DNA from: CAVXFB01 sp963760935
GTDB taxonomy: Bacteria > Planctomycetota > Planctomycetia > Pirellulales > Thermoguttaceae
Assembly (NCBI GenBank): GCA_963760935.1
Contig: CAVXFB010000008.1
Coordinates: forward strand, 1,326,680 to 1,390,679
DNA: 64,000 nucleotides
Reading direction: 5' to 3'
The notes under the pieces are model-generated. The model worked only from the letters and a program-made list of their open reading frames with translations, ran no database searches and was not told the DNA's origin. The position numbers were made by a program, and so were the translations under genes. Below are positions 9,076 to 17,165 of this stretch, in pieces (positions within the stretch are counted from its first letter, which is position 1; the number at the start of each line of letters is the position of its first letter).

Positions 9076-10251
9076 ATGAAACGACTCGCCATCCTATGCT
9101 TGCTGTCCGCCGCCTTAGGTGGCTTAGCCGCTACCGGTTGGCGACCGTCACTGTCAGTCGACAACCCGTCTGCGGCACAGGAGACCTCGCCTTGGCCAGC
9201 ACCTGTCCCGATCGCCGCCCAGTCCCAACCGGCTCGGGCACCCGCCAATCTTCCTGATTCGCTCACGGAAGAAGAGAAGGTGAACGTCCGAGTCTATCAG
9301 CAGGTGAACCGGAGCGTCGTGAACATCAACACCAAGGGCGTCACCGGTAATCCGCTACTGGTCTTCGAGGTTGTTTCGGAGGGTGAAGGCAGCGGTACGG
9401 TGATCGACCGTGCCGGTCATATCTTGACGAACTTCCACGTAATCGAGGGGGCGCGCGAGATCCAGGCGACGCTTTTCGATGGCCAAAGCTACGCAGCCCG
9501 GCTTGTCGGCAGCGATCCCGACAGCGACGTGGCCGTGTTGAAGGTCGAGGCCCCCGCCGAGGCGCTGGTTCCGGTCGACTTCGGCACCTCAGGCAATCTG
9601 TTAGTCGGCCAGCGCGTCTTCGCCATCGGCAGCCCCTTCGGCTTCGAGCGAACGCTCAGTACAGGCATCATTTCGAGCTTGGACCGGATGCTGCCGCGAA
9701 GGCACCGGCGGGGAAACCTGAAATCGATTATCCAGATCGACGCCTCTATCAACCCCGGCAACTCGGGCGGACCGCTGCTTGATAGTCACGGCCGGATGAT
9801 CGGCATGAATACGGCCATCGCCAGCACGACGGGCGAGAGCGCGGGTGTGGGCTTTGCAATTCCGATCAACACAATCAGCCGCGTCGTACCACAGTTGATC
9901 AGAGACGGTCGCGTGCGCCGGCCGGAATCGGGCATCGTTAGGGTTAGGGCAACGGAGCGAGGACTCATGATCCTCGCCGTGGCACGCGGCGGACCGGCCG
10001 AGCGTGCCGGCTTGCAGGGTCCGAAGGTCGAAAAATTACAGAAGCGTCAGGGGCCTTTTGTGGTCGAATACCAGAAGCCCGATTTCTCGGTGGCCGACAT
10101 CATTGTGGCCGTCGATGGCCGCCCCATCAAGACGGGCGATGATTTTCTCGACGCCGTTGAGGCCAAGCAGCCCGGTGAGCAGGTAATCCTCACGGTGCTC
10201 CGCGCGGGCCAAGCGAGACAGGTGGCCCTGCAGTTGGACGCTCAATCGTAG
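9076..10251 (+). CDS. HtrA/Deg-type trypsin-like serine protease with one PDZ domain
   Basis: 391 residues. A cleavable signal peptide (MKRLAILCLLSAALGGLAA) sends it to the periplasm-like space. The chymotrypsin-fold catalytic triad is complete: His121 in TNFHVIEG, Asp151 in DSDVAVLKV and Ser230 in NPGNSGGPLL. A single PDZ domain follows (about 285-388, with VADIIVAVDGRPIKTGDDFLD). One PDZ rather than two makes it DegS/HhoA-like in architecture. It degrades or senses misfolded exported proteins. The PDZ holds a small insert (about 315-337, rich in Lys and Gln). It stands alone, followed by a hairpin at 10328-10358. Confidence 0.9.
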   Translation: MKRLAILCLLSAALGGLAATGWRPSLSVDNPSAAQETSPWPAPVPIAAQSQPARAPANLPDSLTEEEKVNVRVYQQVNRSVVNINTKGVTGNPLLVFEVVSEGEGSGTVIDRAGHILTNFHVIEGAREIQATLFDGQSYAARLVGSDPDSDVAVLKVEAPAEALVPVDFGTSGNLLVGQRVFAIGSPFGFERTLSTGIISSLDRMLPRRHRRGNLKSIIQIDASINPGNSGGPLLDSHGRMIGMNTAIASTTGESAGVGFAIPINTISRVVPQLIRDGRVRRPESGIVRVRATERGLMILAVARGGPAERAGLQGPKVEKLQKRQGPFVVEYQKPDFSVADIIVAVDGRPIKTGDDFLDAVEAKQPGEQVILTVLRAGQARQVALQLDAQS

Positions 10252-10258
10252 CGAAGTG

Positions 10259-10311
10259 GCAGGCACAGTTCGTGTGCCGCAGCCGGCGAACTGCACATGG
10301 AATGTGCCTGC
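10259..10311. repeat. nested palindrome downstream of the protease gene
   Basis: Outer arms GCAGGCACA (10259-10267) and TGTGCCTGC (10303-10311) enclose inner arms CAGTTCG (10266-10272) and CGAACTG (10287-10293). A related text, GCAGGCACGCTCCGCGTGCCG, is found at 32463-32483, so this is a dispersed repeat family. Confidence 0.55.
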
Positions 10312-10327
10312 TACATGCGCAACAAAG

Positions 10328-10364
10328 AAGCCGGACCTGCAAGAGGCAGATCCGGCTTGATTTT
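10328..10364. terminator. bidirectional hairpin terminator between convergent genes
   Basis: AAGCCGGA (10328-10335) pairs with TCCGGCTT (10351-10358), extended by CTGC/GCAG. It is flanked by ACAAAG on the left and GATTTTC on the right, so it can work from both sides. It sits between the protease gene (plus) and the Cys-rich gene (minus). Confidence 0.6.
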
Positions 10365-10470
10365 CTCGGACTCGGTTTACCGAGACCAACAGGGCAGGTC
10401 TCGACGTATTCAGGCTTTGGGAAGTGTTAAACGCGTTCCCAGGGCCCTTCGTCCGTCAAGTCCGCTTTGC

Positions 10471-11147
10471 TTAGGTCGACTTCGGGGCCGGGGGAGCCGG
10501 GGCCGGAGCCGGGGCAGCCGCGGGGGCCTGAGCCGGAGCCGCACCGCAGCCACAAGCAGCCGCCGGAGCGCAGCACGCCGCTTCGGCGCAGCAGGACTTC
10601 GGACGGCAGCAGCGGGCGCGGCGATGGCAACGCTTTGCCTTCTCGCAGCAGGTCGCGGCCGGAGCGCAGCAGGCAGCCGCCGGGGCACAAGCCTTCGGGC
10701 AGCAAGCCGCCGGTGCACAAGGCGCCGGGCAGGCAGCCGGAGCACAAGCCGCCGGAGCGCAGCAAGCCGCCTCGGCGCAGCAGGACTTCGGACGGCAGCA
10801 GCGAACGCGGCGCTCATGGCAGCGCTTCGCGCAGCAAGACTTCGGCTCGCAGCACGCGGCCGGAGCACAAGCCTTCACTTCGCAGCACGCGGCCGGAGCA
10901 CAAGCCTTCACTTCAGCGCAAGCCGCCGGAGCGCAGCAGCTCTTCGGAGCGCAGCAGCGTTCCCGATGGCAGCGCTCCCGATGGCAACGCTTCGCATGGC
11001 AGCTAGCCGGGCGCAGGTGTCGCAAGCCGCTGCACACGCCGCGGGGGCGCAGCAATCACCGGCTACCGCGCGACTCTCGGTGCCCAACAGGACGATTCCC
11101 AGCACCGCAATACCCAATGCGATGCCCAACAGATACGTGCGATTCAT
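10471..11147 (-). CDS. secreted cysteine-rich repeat protein, frame-broken at about 11013
   Basis: A signal peptide (MNRTYLLGIALGIAVLGIVLLG) is followed by a mature part made almost only of Cys, Ala, Pro, Lys, His and Arg. Short units such as CCAPKSC, CAPAACCEVKA, CCRPKSCCAEAACC and CHRERC recur, and the protein ends in a Pro/Ala tail. The frame changes at the GCGC at 11011-11014; one added base gives ...CDTCAPASCHAKRC... and a 225-residue protein. The start at 11147 has GGAGG 9 bases upstream. Similar Ala-Pro-Cys repeat proteins occur in planctomycetes. Metal binding or a disulfide-linked envelope role is a reasonable guess, but there is no direct evidence. Confidence 0.75.
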
Positions 11148-11693
11148 TCGAGTGACCTCCAATTCAACAGGTACCGTAGCGTAAAGAAACTCATACAAGC
11201 CGTCACCGGTTCCTCGCCTTTCGATCTTGACGGCCCAAAGATCGAGAGGGCACTTCCTCACTATGTTGGTTGTGCCTCCGCAGCCGACGCACGCTAGCCG
11301 ATTCACTGCCCTGTTAAAGCTTTGACGGCTGCATCCGACAGTAGCGGCTGCACAACTTAGGACGTTAAGCTAGCATAGTTGGTTTGCTTGTCAACCAGGG
11401 GCCTGTGAAAATCCCGCTGCCCGGCCCCGCGAAACCCTAGGCGTGATAGTTTGGCTGGATAGAAAAACCTAGGTCGCGAATTCGATGGGAAGCGGCTAGC
11501 GCGAAGAAATGCGCCGCCAATCCACCAAGGGACTTTGCGAGCGACGTTACGTAACGTGCTTCACAGAAACGTCTTAGCAGATAACTCGCGGTACTCTTAA
11601 CGGTACAAATTCGCCGAGTTATGGCGAATATTCCGACACCGTAGCAGCCGGCGGTAGTCAGAAAAATCCAGAAAGCCTGCCTAATTTATCAGA
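11148..11693. other. intergenic region, possible promoter only
   Basis: About 545 bp between the Cys-rich gene and the lipoprotein gene, both on the minus strand. The only signal I see is TTGACA at 11389-11394 (minus strand) with TAGCTT 16 bp on (11367-11372), a weak promoter candidate for the Cys-rich gene about 220 bp away. No terminator for the lipoprotein gene stands out. Confidence 0.35.
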
Positions 11694-12286
11694 TCAACGA
11701 CGCAACGGTTTTTCCGGGTTTTCCGCCCCTTTGGCCTCCGAGTCGGCCGCCTCGGAGCGCTTCTGCATCTCTTCGTGGGCCCATTGCTGTTTGCGGAGCA
11801 TGTCGGCGGGATCTTCAAAGTTTAACAGAAGAGGTGGTTCGCCGGGGAACACTTGAGCAGCTACGCCGGCAATCCGCCAACCATCGTCTTCCAGCCGCAG
11901 CACCCAGATGGCTTCGTCAGACACGCGTTGCCCGTTTTCATCGACGTCCGTCCACGTGCAGTCGACGCGCGCCCGTCCTGATTGACACGCTCGACTTTGC
12001 CGACGGTGAATTTAGCGGTATCGCTGGCGGCCGGCGTCACGCTGCGGTTTAGCGCCGCAGTTTTTTCGCGGGCAACAGCACTCAAGAGGCTCCGCGCCTT
12101 TTCGTCGTTGCCGGTGCGCACTGCCTCCAGGAAATCATAGGCCGCCTGAGCAGGCCCATCCAGTTTGGCAATCGACGAAGCGACGTTCGCAGACGTCGCG
12201 GCATCTCCCTTTCCCGCCGACTTGCCGCAGCCCGTCACGATAACCGCTAGAGCGGCCGACAAAACCAGCCATTGCCTCTTGCACAT
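11694..12286 (-). CDS. predicted lipoprotein of unknown function, frame-broken at about 11970
   Basis: ATG at 12286 with GGAGG 8 bases upstream. The signal is MCKRQWLVLSAALAVIVTGC with lipobox V-T-G-C, so it is an exported lipoprotein. The N-terminal half (LDGPAQAAYDFLEAVRTGNDEKA) resembles the SnoaL/DUF4878-like start of small nuclear-transport-factor-2 folds. The C-terminal half (IWVLRLEDDGWRIAGVAAQV) fits the end of such a domain. The two halves lie in different frames; one base restored at the GCGCGC tract 11967-11972 joins them as DGRxRVDCTWTDVDENG, giving 197 residues. Fold assignment is tentative. Confidence 0.7.
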
Positions 12287-12301
12287 TGTTCCGACCTCCA
12301 T

Positions 12302-12711
12302 GTCACGTAAACTAACGTCCGCGAAATCTTCCTATTGGGCGGCGGAGTGTCGCAAAAAAGTCGTCACGCGTCAAGAGTAGAAATGGAAATCTGCGAAGAA
12401 TAGGTCGGCGTGGTGCGTGAACTGCGCTCTTGAAAGACGATGCGGGGCGGGAGCGGCATTGTGGGCGAGGTAATTCAGCGTCAAGGGGCCAGTGGGCAGA
12501 GTTGAGTATTGTCAGGTACTTCTCAAAGGAGGGGCTGGCCCTGGCGTCGTTTGATGCCTGGAAGCGGCGATTGCGGCGACCCCAGCGTGGAATCAGGCGG
12601 ACAACAGCGAAGCAATCGCTGCTTACCGTGCAGATCTTCAGTGGTCCAACGGATGACGTGGGAAGTGGTGTCTGGCAGACCGAGGCGAATTCGAAACAGT
12701 CGAACGCCAGC
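12302..12711. other. intergenic region, nothing recognised
   Basis: About 410 bp. No reading frame here shows a family motif, and I found no tRNA, strong hairpin or repeat. Confidence 0.35.
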
Positions 12712-13992
12712 CTACTTACGGCAGCGGGCAAGATACCGATTTGCCATGGGAGATGGGATAATCTCCACCTCGCGGAACGCACATATCTGCTCTGTCAGCA
12801 AACGGCGAATGGCGGCCGGGGAATAGACGAAGCTCTGGTCGACTTGCCCAAAACTGCTCACGCCGATCAGCGGATAATCGTCGAGTCCGGCCGGCAGATC
12901 GGAGACCGTCTGCCGAAAGCGTTCGTCCGATAGACCGGGGAATTCGATCACCAGCCATTCTCGAGCGACCTGGGCCAAATCGCGGATGACTTGAAACGGC
13001 TGGCGAAGGTGGTGAATCACGTTGAGGAGCAGGACCACGTCAAAACAATCATCGAGGCGCTCCTGTTCGACGTCATGGAAACGGAAGTCAGCCTTGCTTG
13101 CCTTGATGCGTCCCAGGAGCCGAGCAGCCTCGAAGCGCCGTTCCATCTTTTCCAGCCCGACGATCTTGGCGGCTCCGCGGGTCTCGGCCTCAAAACAGAA
13201 GAAGCCCAGAGCGCAGCCCACGTCGAGCACGCTCTTGCCTTTCAAGGGCATCGGGAAGACCAGCGGGAGCGCATCGGCGCGGTTCTGGCCCGGCGTTTCG
13301 AGCCCATGAGGAAGCTTCACTGCCTGGTATTCAAAGATGGGCTCGGCGATCAGACGCCGCAATTCGTCGCGGCCGATGCAACTCAGGTTGCGACTGGCCG
13401 TCGCGAATACATCGGCCAGATTTGGAATATGCGGATAGCCGCCCGACTCGGCATCGACGACTTGGTAGGGGATTAGCTCGCGTTCGAGTTCCTCGATAAT
13501 CTGACGGTAATGCGCGGCAAGATTGATTCGGCGGTAGTGCGAGAGCCAATGGTCATTCTGATAGGGCTGTGTCCCGGTCAGTTGCGGTTCGGCCTGCTGG
13601 CGAGCGGCTACGCGGCTCCAAAGCATGGACTCGCGCGTCAAGAGAACGACCGCCCGTTTCTTGCCCTTGTGTTCCAGAATGGCACGCCATGCCGGGTCTG
13701 ATTTGAAGTCGAGGCGCCGCAGAAAAGCGCCGTACCGATTGGGTTGTCCGGTCCGGACTTTCTCCAACTCTTTATCGATCGGCCGCAGCGTATTGTAGTG
13801 CATGACGATCGGTCCGGCGAATGACACCATCTTCGCATAGTTGTAGCCCATACAGACCGTCGAGTCCTTTGGCAGTTGCCCGGTTGCAACAGCCCACGTA
13901 ATGAAGGTGCTCTTGCCGCAACTGCTTGGACCGCAGACCACAATCAGGTCACGATCAATCGTTGCGGCATCGGGACTCGTCACGGTGTGCAT
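12712..13992 (-). CDS. P-loop kinase-like / SAM-dependent methyltransferase fusion
   Basis: 426 residues with two domains. The N-terminal part has a Walker A motif GPSSCGKST (residues 21-29) as in small nucleotide or adenylylsulfate kinases, with a likely Walker B in RAVVLLTRES (about 113). The C-terminal part (about 240-420) is a class I methyltransferase: motif I VLDVGCALGFFCFEAE, then VGLEKMERR, FDVVLLLNVIHHLRQP as motif IV, and WLVIEFPG. The methyltransferase part resembles DUF1698/Methyltransf_23 enzymes. The combination suggests phosphorylation and methylation of one substrate, perhaps a sugar or nucleotide, but the substrate is unknown. It stands alone with 300-400 bp of empty sequence on each side. 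Confidence 0.75.
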   Translation of the reverse strand: MHTVTSPDAATIDRDLIVVCGPSSCGKSTFITWAVATGQLPKDSTVCMGYNYAKMVSFAGPIVMHYNTLRPIDKELEKVRTGQPNRYGAFLRRLDFKSDPAWRAILEHKGKKRAVVLLTRESMLWSRVAARQQAEPQLTGTQPYQNDHWLSHYRRINLAAHYRQIIEELERELIPYQVVDAESGGYPHIPNLADVFATASRNLSCIGRDELRRLIAEPIFEYQAVKLPHGLETPGQNRADALPLVFPMPLKGKSVLDVGCALGFFCFEAETRGAAKIVGLEKMERRFEAARLLGRIKASKADFRFHDVEQERLDDCFDVVLLLNVIHHLRQPFQVIRDLAQVAREWLVIEFPGLSDERFRQTVSDLPAGLDDYPLIGVSSFGQVDQSFVYSPAAIRRLLTEQICAFREVEIIPSPMANRYLARCRK

Positions 13993-14293
13993 GTTCTTCT
14001 ACCGCTGGGTCGTAAGCCAATCGTATAACAGAGTGCGAACATCCCAGGTTGGATGTCCGATTCGCCCTTCCGGCCACGTGCTATCGCACGTATCCTAGAA
14101 GAGCCGGGGACTTACGGCAAGATCGTTCTGTTAGACCGGCGATATCGGCGAGGGGTCATCGATCAGAGACCGGCAATTGCGAATAGACCGCAAAAAGTGA
14201 AAAGAATCCCACGACACCCATGCTCGTCGCCGCCACTAGCGCGCCATCCGGCAACCGATGGTGATTCTTTGCCGCTAACATTTGTCACGCTTA
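13993..14293. other. intergenic region, nothing recognised
   Basis: About 300 bp between two minus-strand genes. No gene, RNA or clear repeat seen. Confidence 0.35.
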
Positions 14294-15778
14294 TTACCCT
14301 GCCCCCACGCCTCGGTCAAATGCCTCTTGATCCCGTTGATACAGGGCCAGTACCGACTCAAACGTCGCGCTGGATATCTTCCATTCGGGCTGTTCTTCTG
14401 TATGGGCATTACAATGAGCAGTGAACAGACGGTATATGAACTTGAACAGGTGCCGGGGGACCCGTAGCGTGGCCAGCGATTCGATCAGGCGCTGCCGGTC
14501 GACGCCCTCGAAAAGTTCGGTGATCTTCGGCGAGGCGCCCTCGGCAGCACAGGCGGCGATCCGGGCATTGGCCATGTCGTACAGCGATTGGCCCGTCCAA
14601 CTCAGCGAGCGGATGAGGTTCTGCTTGTCCAGCCGGGCTCGTTGGTGGAAGTCGCGATCCTGCCGGTCCACGAGTCTCTCCAATTCGATGGGTAGCAGAA
14701 GCTTCAGGCCAAGGCCGGGGTGCTTTAGAAACTTGTTGTCCAACATCGGCCAGACCAACGCCCGCATCAATTCGGTCGAGCCGTTGATCAAATAGGGCTC
14801 GTCCACGCGATCGACCAGCACGAGTATGCCGTCGAGGTGCATCGAGCGGAGGACGCCTTGCAGCTTGGCCAGCAGCTCATAGCGGTCGTCCGTGCGCGGC
14901 CAAGCGGGCAGCGGCTGGCCGACGATTTGCCCGCCGGGGAAGTTCAACAGCGTCCGGCACAGCAGCCGCGTGGTGTGATGGAGAACCCGGGTGTTGCGGA
15001 CGATCTGGCCGGACCGGTACCACCACTTCAACATCCGCCACAAACGCGGCACCCAGGCGGCGACAACCAACGCGTACGGCAGAGGATTGCCAAACCAACT
15101 CCAATCGTACCACGCGAAGAAAGCGACCACCGCGACAGTAATCAATAGCCCCAGGGCCAAGTCCCACTTCGATCGCCATGTGGGAAATCGCAGTTTCTTC
15201 CGCAACCGTCGCCATCGCTGGAACGAGTTTTCGGCCGTCGATTGGTCGTAGCACGCTGCCAGCAGCATCACGTCTCGTTTCTGGCCCGCGTCCAATTGAC
15301 TGATGCCAAGCGGCTCATCGCGAGCAGCCGGATGGCGGGCTTGCTTCACACCCAAGATGCGATCGACCAATTGCGTCACAGCCAGCGAAAGAACGGCGTC
15401 CATGTGGTCCCAGAGCCGCCATTGCTCGAGGGCACGCTCCGGGCGTCGCCGTCGGCCCGAGAAGCGATCGCGAAAGCGATCCAAGAACGGGTTGAAATCG
15501 GCGTACTCGACCACAAACACCTGGCGCTCGGGGTGCTCTGCGTTGTAGTCGGTTAAGTGCCGGGCCAATTGTAGCCGGATGGCCGTCTTGCCCGAGCCCT
15601 TCTCGCCAAACACCACGGCCGTGGCCGGCTCGGCCGGATCACCATAGATTTTGTCCCACGTCGGATGGTACGTGTTGCGAATGCAGGCCCCTTTGAAGAC
15701 AAGGTCCGTCTGAGCATCCTCGTCGGCAAATGGGTTGCTGGCGATGCCGTGATGGTCGAGAAATTGTTGAATTCTCAT
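14294..15778 (-). CDS. membrane-anchored P-loop NTPase (KAP-like)
   Basis: 494 residues from the ATG at 15778 (MRIQQFLDHHGIASNPFADEDA). Walker A is FGEKGSGKTAIRLQLARHL (about 58-76). Two hydrophobic segments (about 210-232 and 237-255, LALGLLITVAVVAFFAWY and PYALVVAAWVPRLW) interrupt the NTPase domain. A Walker B-like ILVLVDRVDE follows (about 322). Transmembrane helices inserted inside the P-loop domain are the hallmark of the KAP NTPase group, so I use that comparison; a direct family match cannot be confirmed here. Its start overlaps the stop of the upstream zinc-ribbon gene (TAATG), so the two are translated together and probably act together at the membrane. Confidence 0.7.
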   Translation of the reverse strand: MRIQQFLDHHGIASNPFADEDAQTDLVFKGACIRNTYHPTWDKIYGDPAEPATAVVFGEKGSGKTAIRLQLARHLTDYNAEHPERQVFVVEYADFNPFLDRFRDRFSGRRRRPERALEQWRLWDHMDAVLSLAVTQLVDRILGVKQARHPAARDEPLGISQLDAGQKRDVMLLAACYDQSTAENSFQRWRRLRKKLRFPTWRSKWDLALGLLITVAVVAFFAWYDWSWFGNPLPYALVVAAWVPRLWRMLKWWYRSGQIVRNTRVLHHTTRLLCRTLLNFPGGQIVGQPLPAWPRTDDRYELLAKLQGVLRSMHLDGILVLVDRVDEPYLINGSTELMRALVWPMLDNKFLKHPGLGLKLLLPIELERLVDRQDRDFHQRARLDKQNLIRSLSWTGQSLYDMANARIAACAAEGASPKITELFEGVDRQRLIESLATLRVPRHLFKFIYRLFTAHCNAHTEEQPEWKISSATFESVLALYQRDQEAFDRGVGAG

Positions 15779-16527
15779 TATCTCATTAATACCCAAAAGA
15801 AGATGATCAGCAGGATAACGACCGCTACGGTCAACCACGCGACGACAATCACCTGCTTGTTTCGCTTCGGCGCCCGGCCGGGTGGCGGGTGGCTGCGCCC
15901 TGCTTCCGAAGCCGGATCAACGACGACGACCGGCGTTGTGACGTCAACGATTTTTGCAACGCCCTTCTCTAGCTCAGGAATCGTCAAATTGGGCGACAAT
16001 TGACGAAAGACCGAACCGGCCTCCTGCCAATCGGGCCAACCTTCGCGCCATACCAGGGCGTCAGCGCTGACACGGCCTTCGGCCAGCCACGACCGCATAA
16101 CCGGTCCAGTTGCCGGGCCGTATTGACCGCCCGATGGCGGCCGCACAAACCATACCGCGTCGCCCGCCATGCTCAGTGGGTCCGTGGCGGCGGGCGGCGC
16201 AGCGGTCGAATCGACCGGCGTATCCCATTGCGGCTGCTTCGCCGGCGGGGCACCAGCCATGGTCGACGATCCGGTCGCAGCAACGGGGGCTGGCGAATGA
16301 CTCGTCGCAACCCTGTCCTCGCGTGCCACGGTGGCGTCGGGTACTTCCGACAGCGTGATGGCGTCAGGTGGCGTCGTCTGGCTACCCTTCTTCCGCGAGC
16401 TAGGCCGCGTGCTCTGAAGCGGGATCTGCATCGAGACCCCGCACACGGGACAGACACCCTGCCGTCCCGCCTGGAACTGCTTGACGTTCAACTTATGTCC
16501 GTTAGGACAATTGAAGCGGATTCCCAT
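15778..16527 (-). CDS. zinc-ribbon, GYF_2-like, single-pass membrane protein
   Basis: 249 residues. The N-terminal zinc ribbon has FNCPNGHKLNV and VCPVCGVSM (Cys/His ligands at about 6-32). A low-complexity linker rich in Ala, Pro, Ser and Thr follows. Then comes a GYF_2-like domain, AVWFVRPPSGGQYGPATGPVM...WREGWPDWQEA (about 124-170), a fold used in planctomycetes and other bacteria for protein contacts. One C-terminal helix (VIVVAWLTVAVVILLIIFFWV) ends the protein, so it is tail-anchored with domains in the cytoplasm. Coupled by TAATG to the P-loop NTPase; probably its adaptor. Confidence 0.75.
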   Translation of the reverse strand: MGIRFNCPNGHKLNVKQFQAGRQGVCPVCGVSMQIPLQSTRPSSRKKGSQTTPPDAITLSEVPDATVAREDRVATSHSPAPVAATGSSTMAGAPPAKQPQWDTPVDSTAAPPAATDPLSMAGDAVWFVRPPSGGQYGPATGPVMRSWLAEGRVSADALVWREGWPDWQEAGSVFRQLSPNLTIPELEKGVAKIVDVTTPVVVVDPASEAGRSHPPPGRAPKRNKQVIVVAWLTVAVVILLIIFFWVLMR

Positions 16528-16658
16528 ATCGACGGCTCCCTGCGCGACTCACCAAATTATAACTCCCGCAACCGGCGGGTACTACCGCTGGGCAAAAGCT
16601 GGTAGGGGCGGTATTCTCTAGCATATAAACAAGTTCGGCGGCAAAGGAGTCTGGAATC

Positions 16659-17165
16659 GTGGGCAAGCGTCTTCCGAAAGCTGCATTGCTCCAAGAGATT
16701 GGCGTAGAACGCGGCAGGCTTGATGCGCTTCTCGAAGAGCTCACACCTCGGCAGAGGACTCAAGGCGGTGCCACACTCGCTGGATGGTCAGTCAAGGACA
16801 TCCTCGGACATTTGATCGGTTGGCAACAAATGAACCTTAATTGGTACGCTGCCGGCTTGCGTGGCGAGACACCTGAAATGCCAGCGCCTGGTCTGGCCTG
16901 GAGGGACATCCGGAAGCTCAACGATCGAATCTACCGTAAGCATCATCGACGGTCACTCAAGGCCGTACAAGCCGACTACGTTGCTTTTCACCAGAAAATG
17001 CTGGAGTTGATCGAAGAAGTCCCTGACCGAGATTTCGTAGCCGTTGGCCGTTTCGTTTGGACCGGACCAACGTGGACGCTAAGCGATTACATACGAGCGA
17101 ACACGGCCAGTCATTACCGTTGGGCATGTAAGCACATCCGAAAGTGGTTGAGAACTCTTGGATGA
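16659..17165 (+). CDS. ClbS/DfsB family protein (DUF1706)
   Basis: 168 residues, GTG start with AAAGGAG 9 bases upstream. It matches the ClbS/DfsB four-helix-bundle pattern in WSVKDILGHLIGWQQMNLNWY (about 43-63) and the C-terminal WTLSDYIRANTASHYRWACKHIRKWL. ClbS of colibactin producers gives self-protection against that DNA-crosslinking toxin, and relatives are held to bind or guard DNA. Here the gene overlaps by 4 bp (ATGA) with an alkyltransferase/endonuclease V fusion, which places it in a DNA-damage context. No biosynthetic cluster is visible, so a general protective role is more likely than toxin immunity. Confidence 0.78.
   Translation: MGKRLPKAALLQEIGVERGRLDALLEELTPRQRTQGGATLAGWSVKDILGHLIGWQQMNLNWYAAGLRGETPEMPAPGLAWRDIRKLNDRIYRKHHRRSLKAVQADYVAFHQKMLELIEEVPDRDFVAVGRFVWTGPTWTLSDYIRANTASHYRWACKHIRKWLRTLG

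Noticed and set aside
10297..11184. 295-codon Arg/Ser/Ala-rich frame opposite the Cys-rich gene
   Set aside because: Low-complexity antisense product of the repeat gene; the minus strand has a signal peptide and ribosome site.
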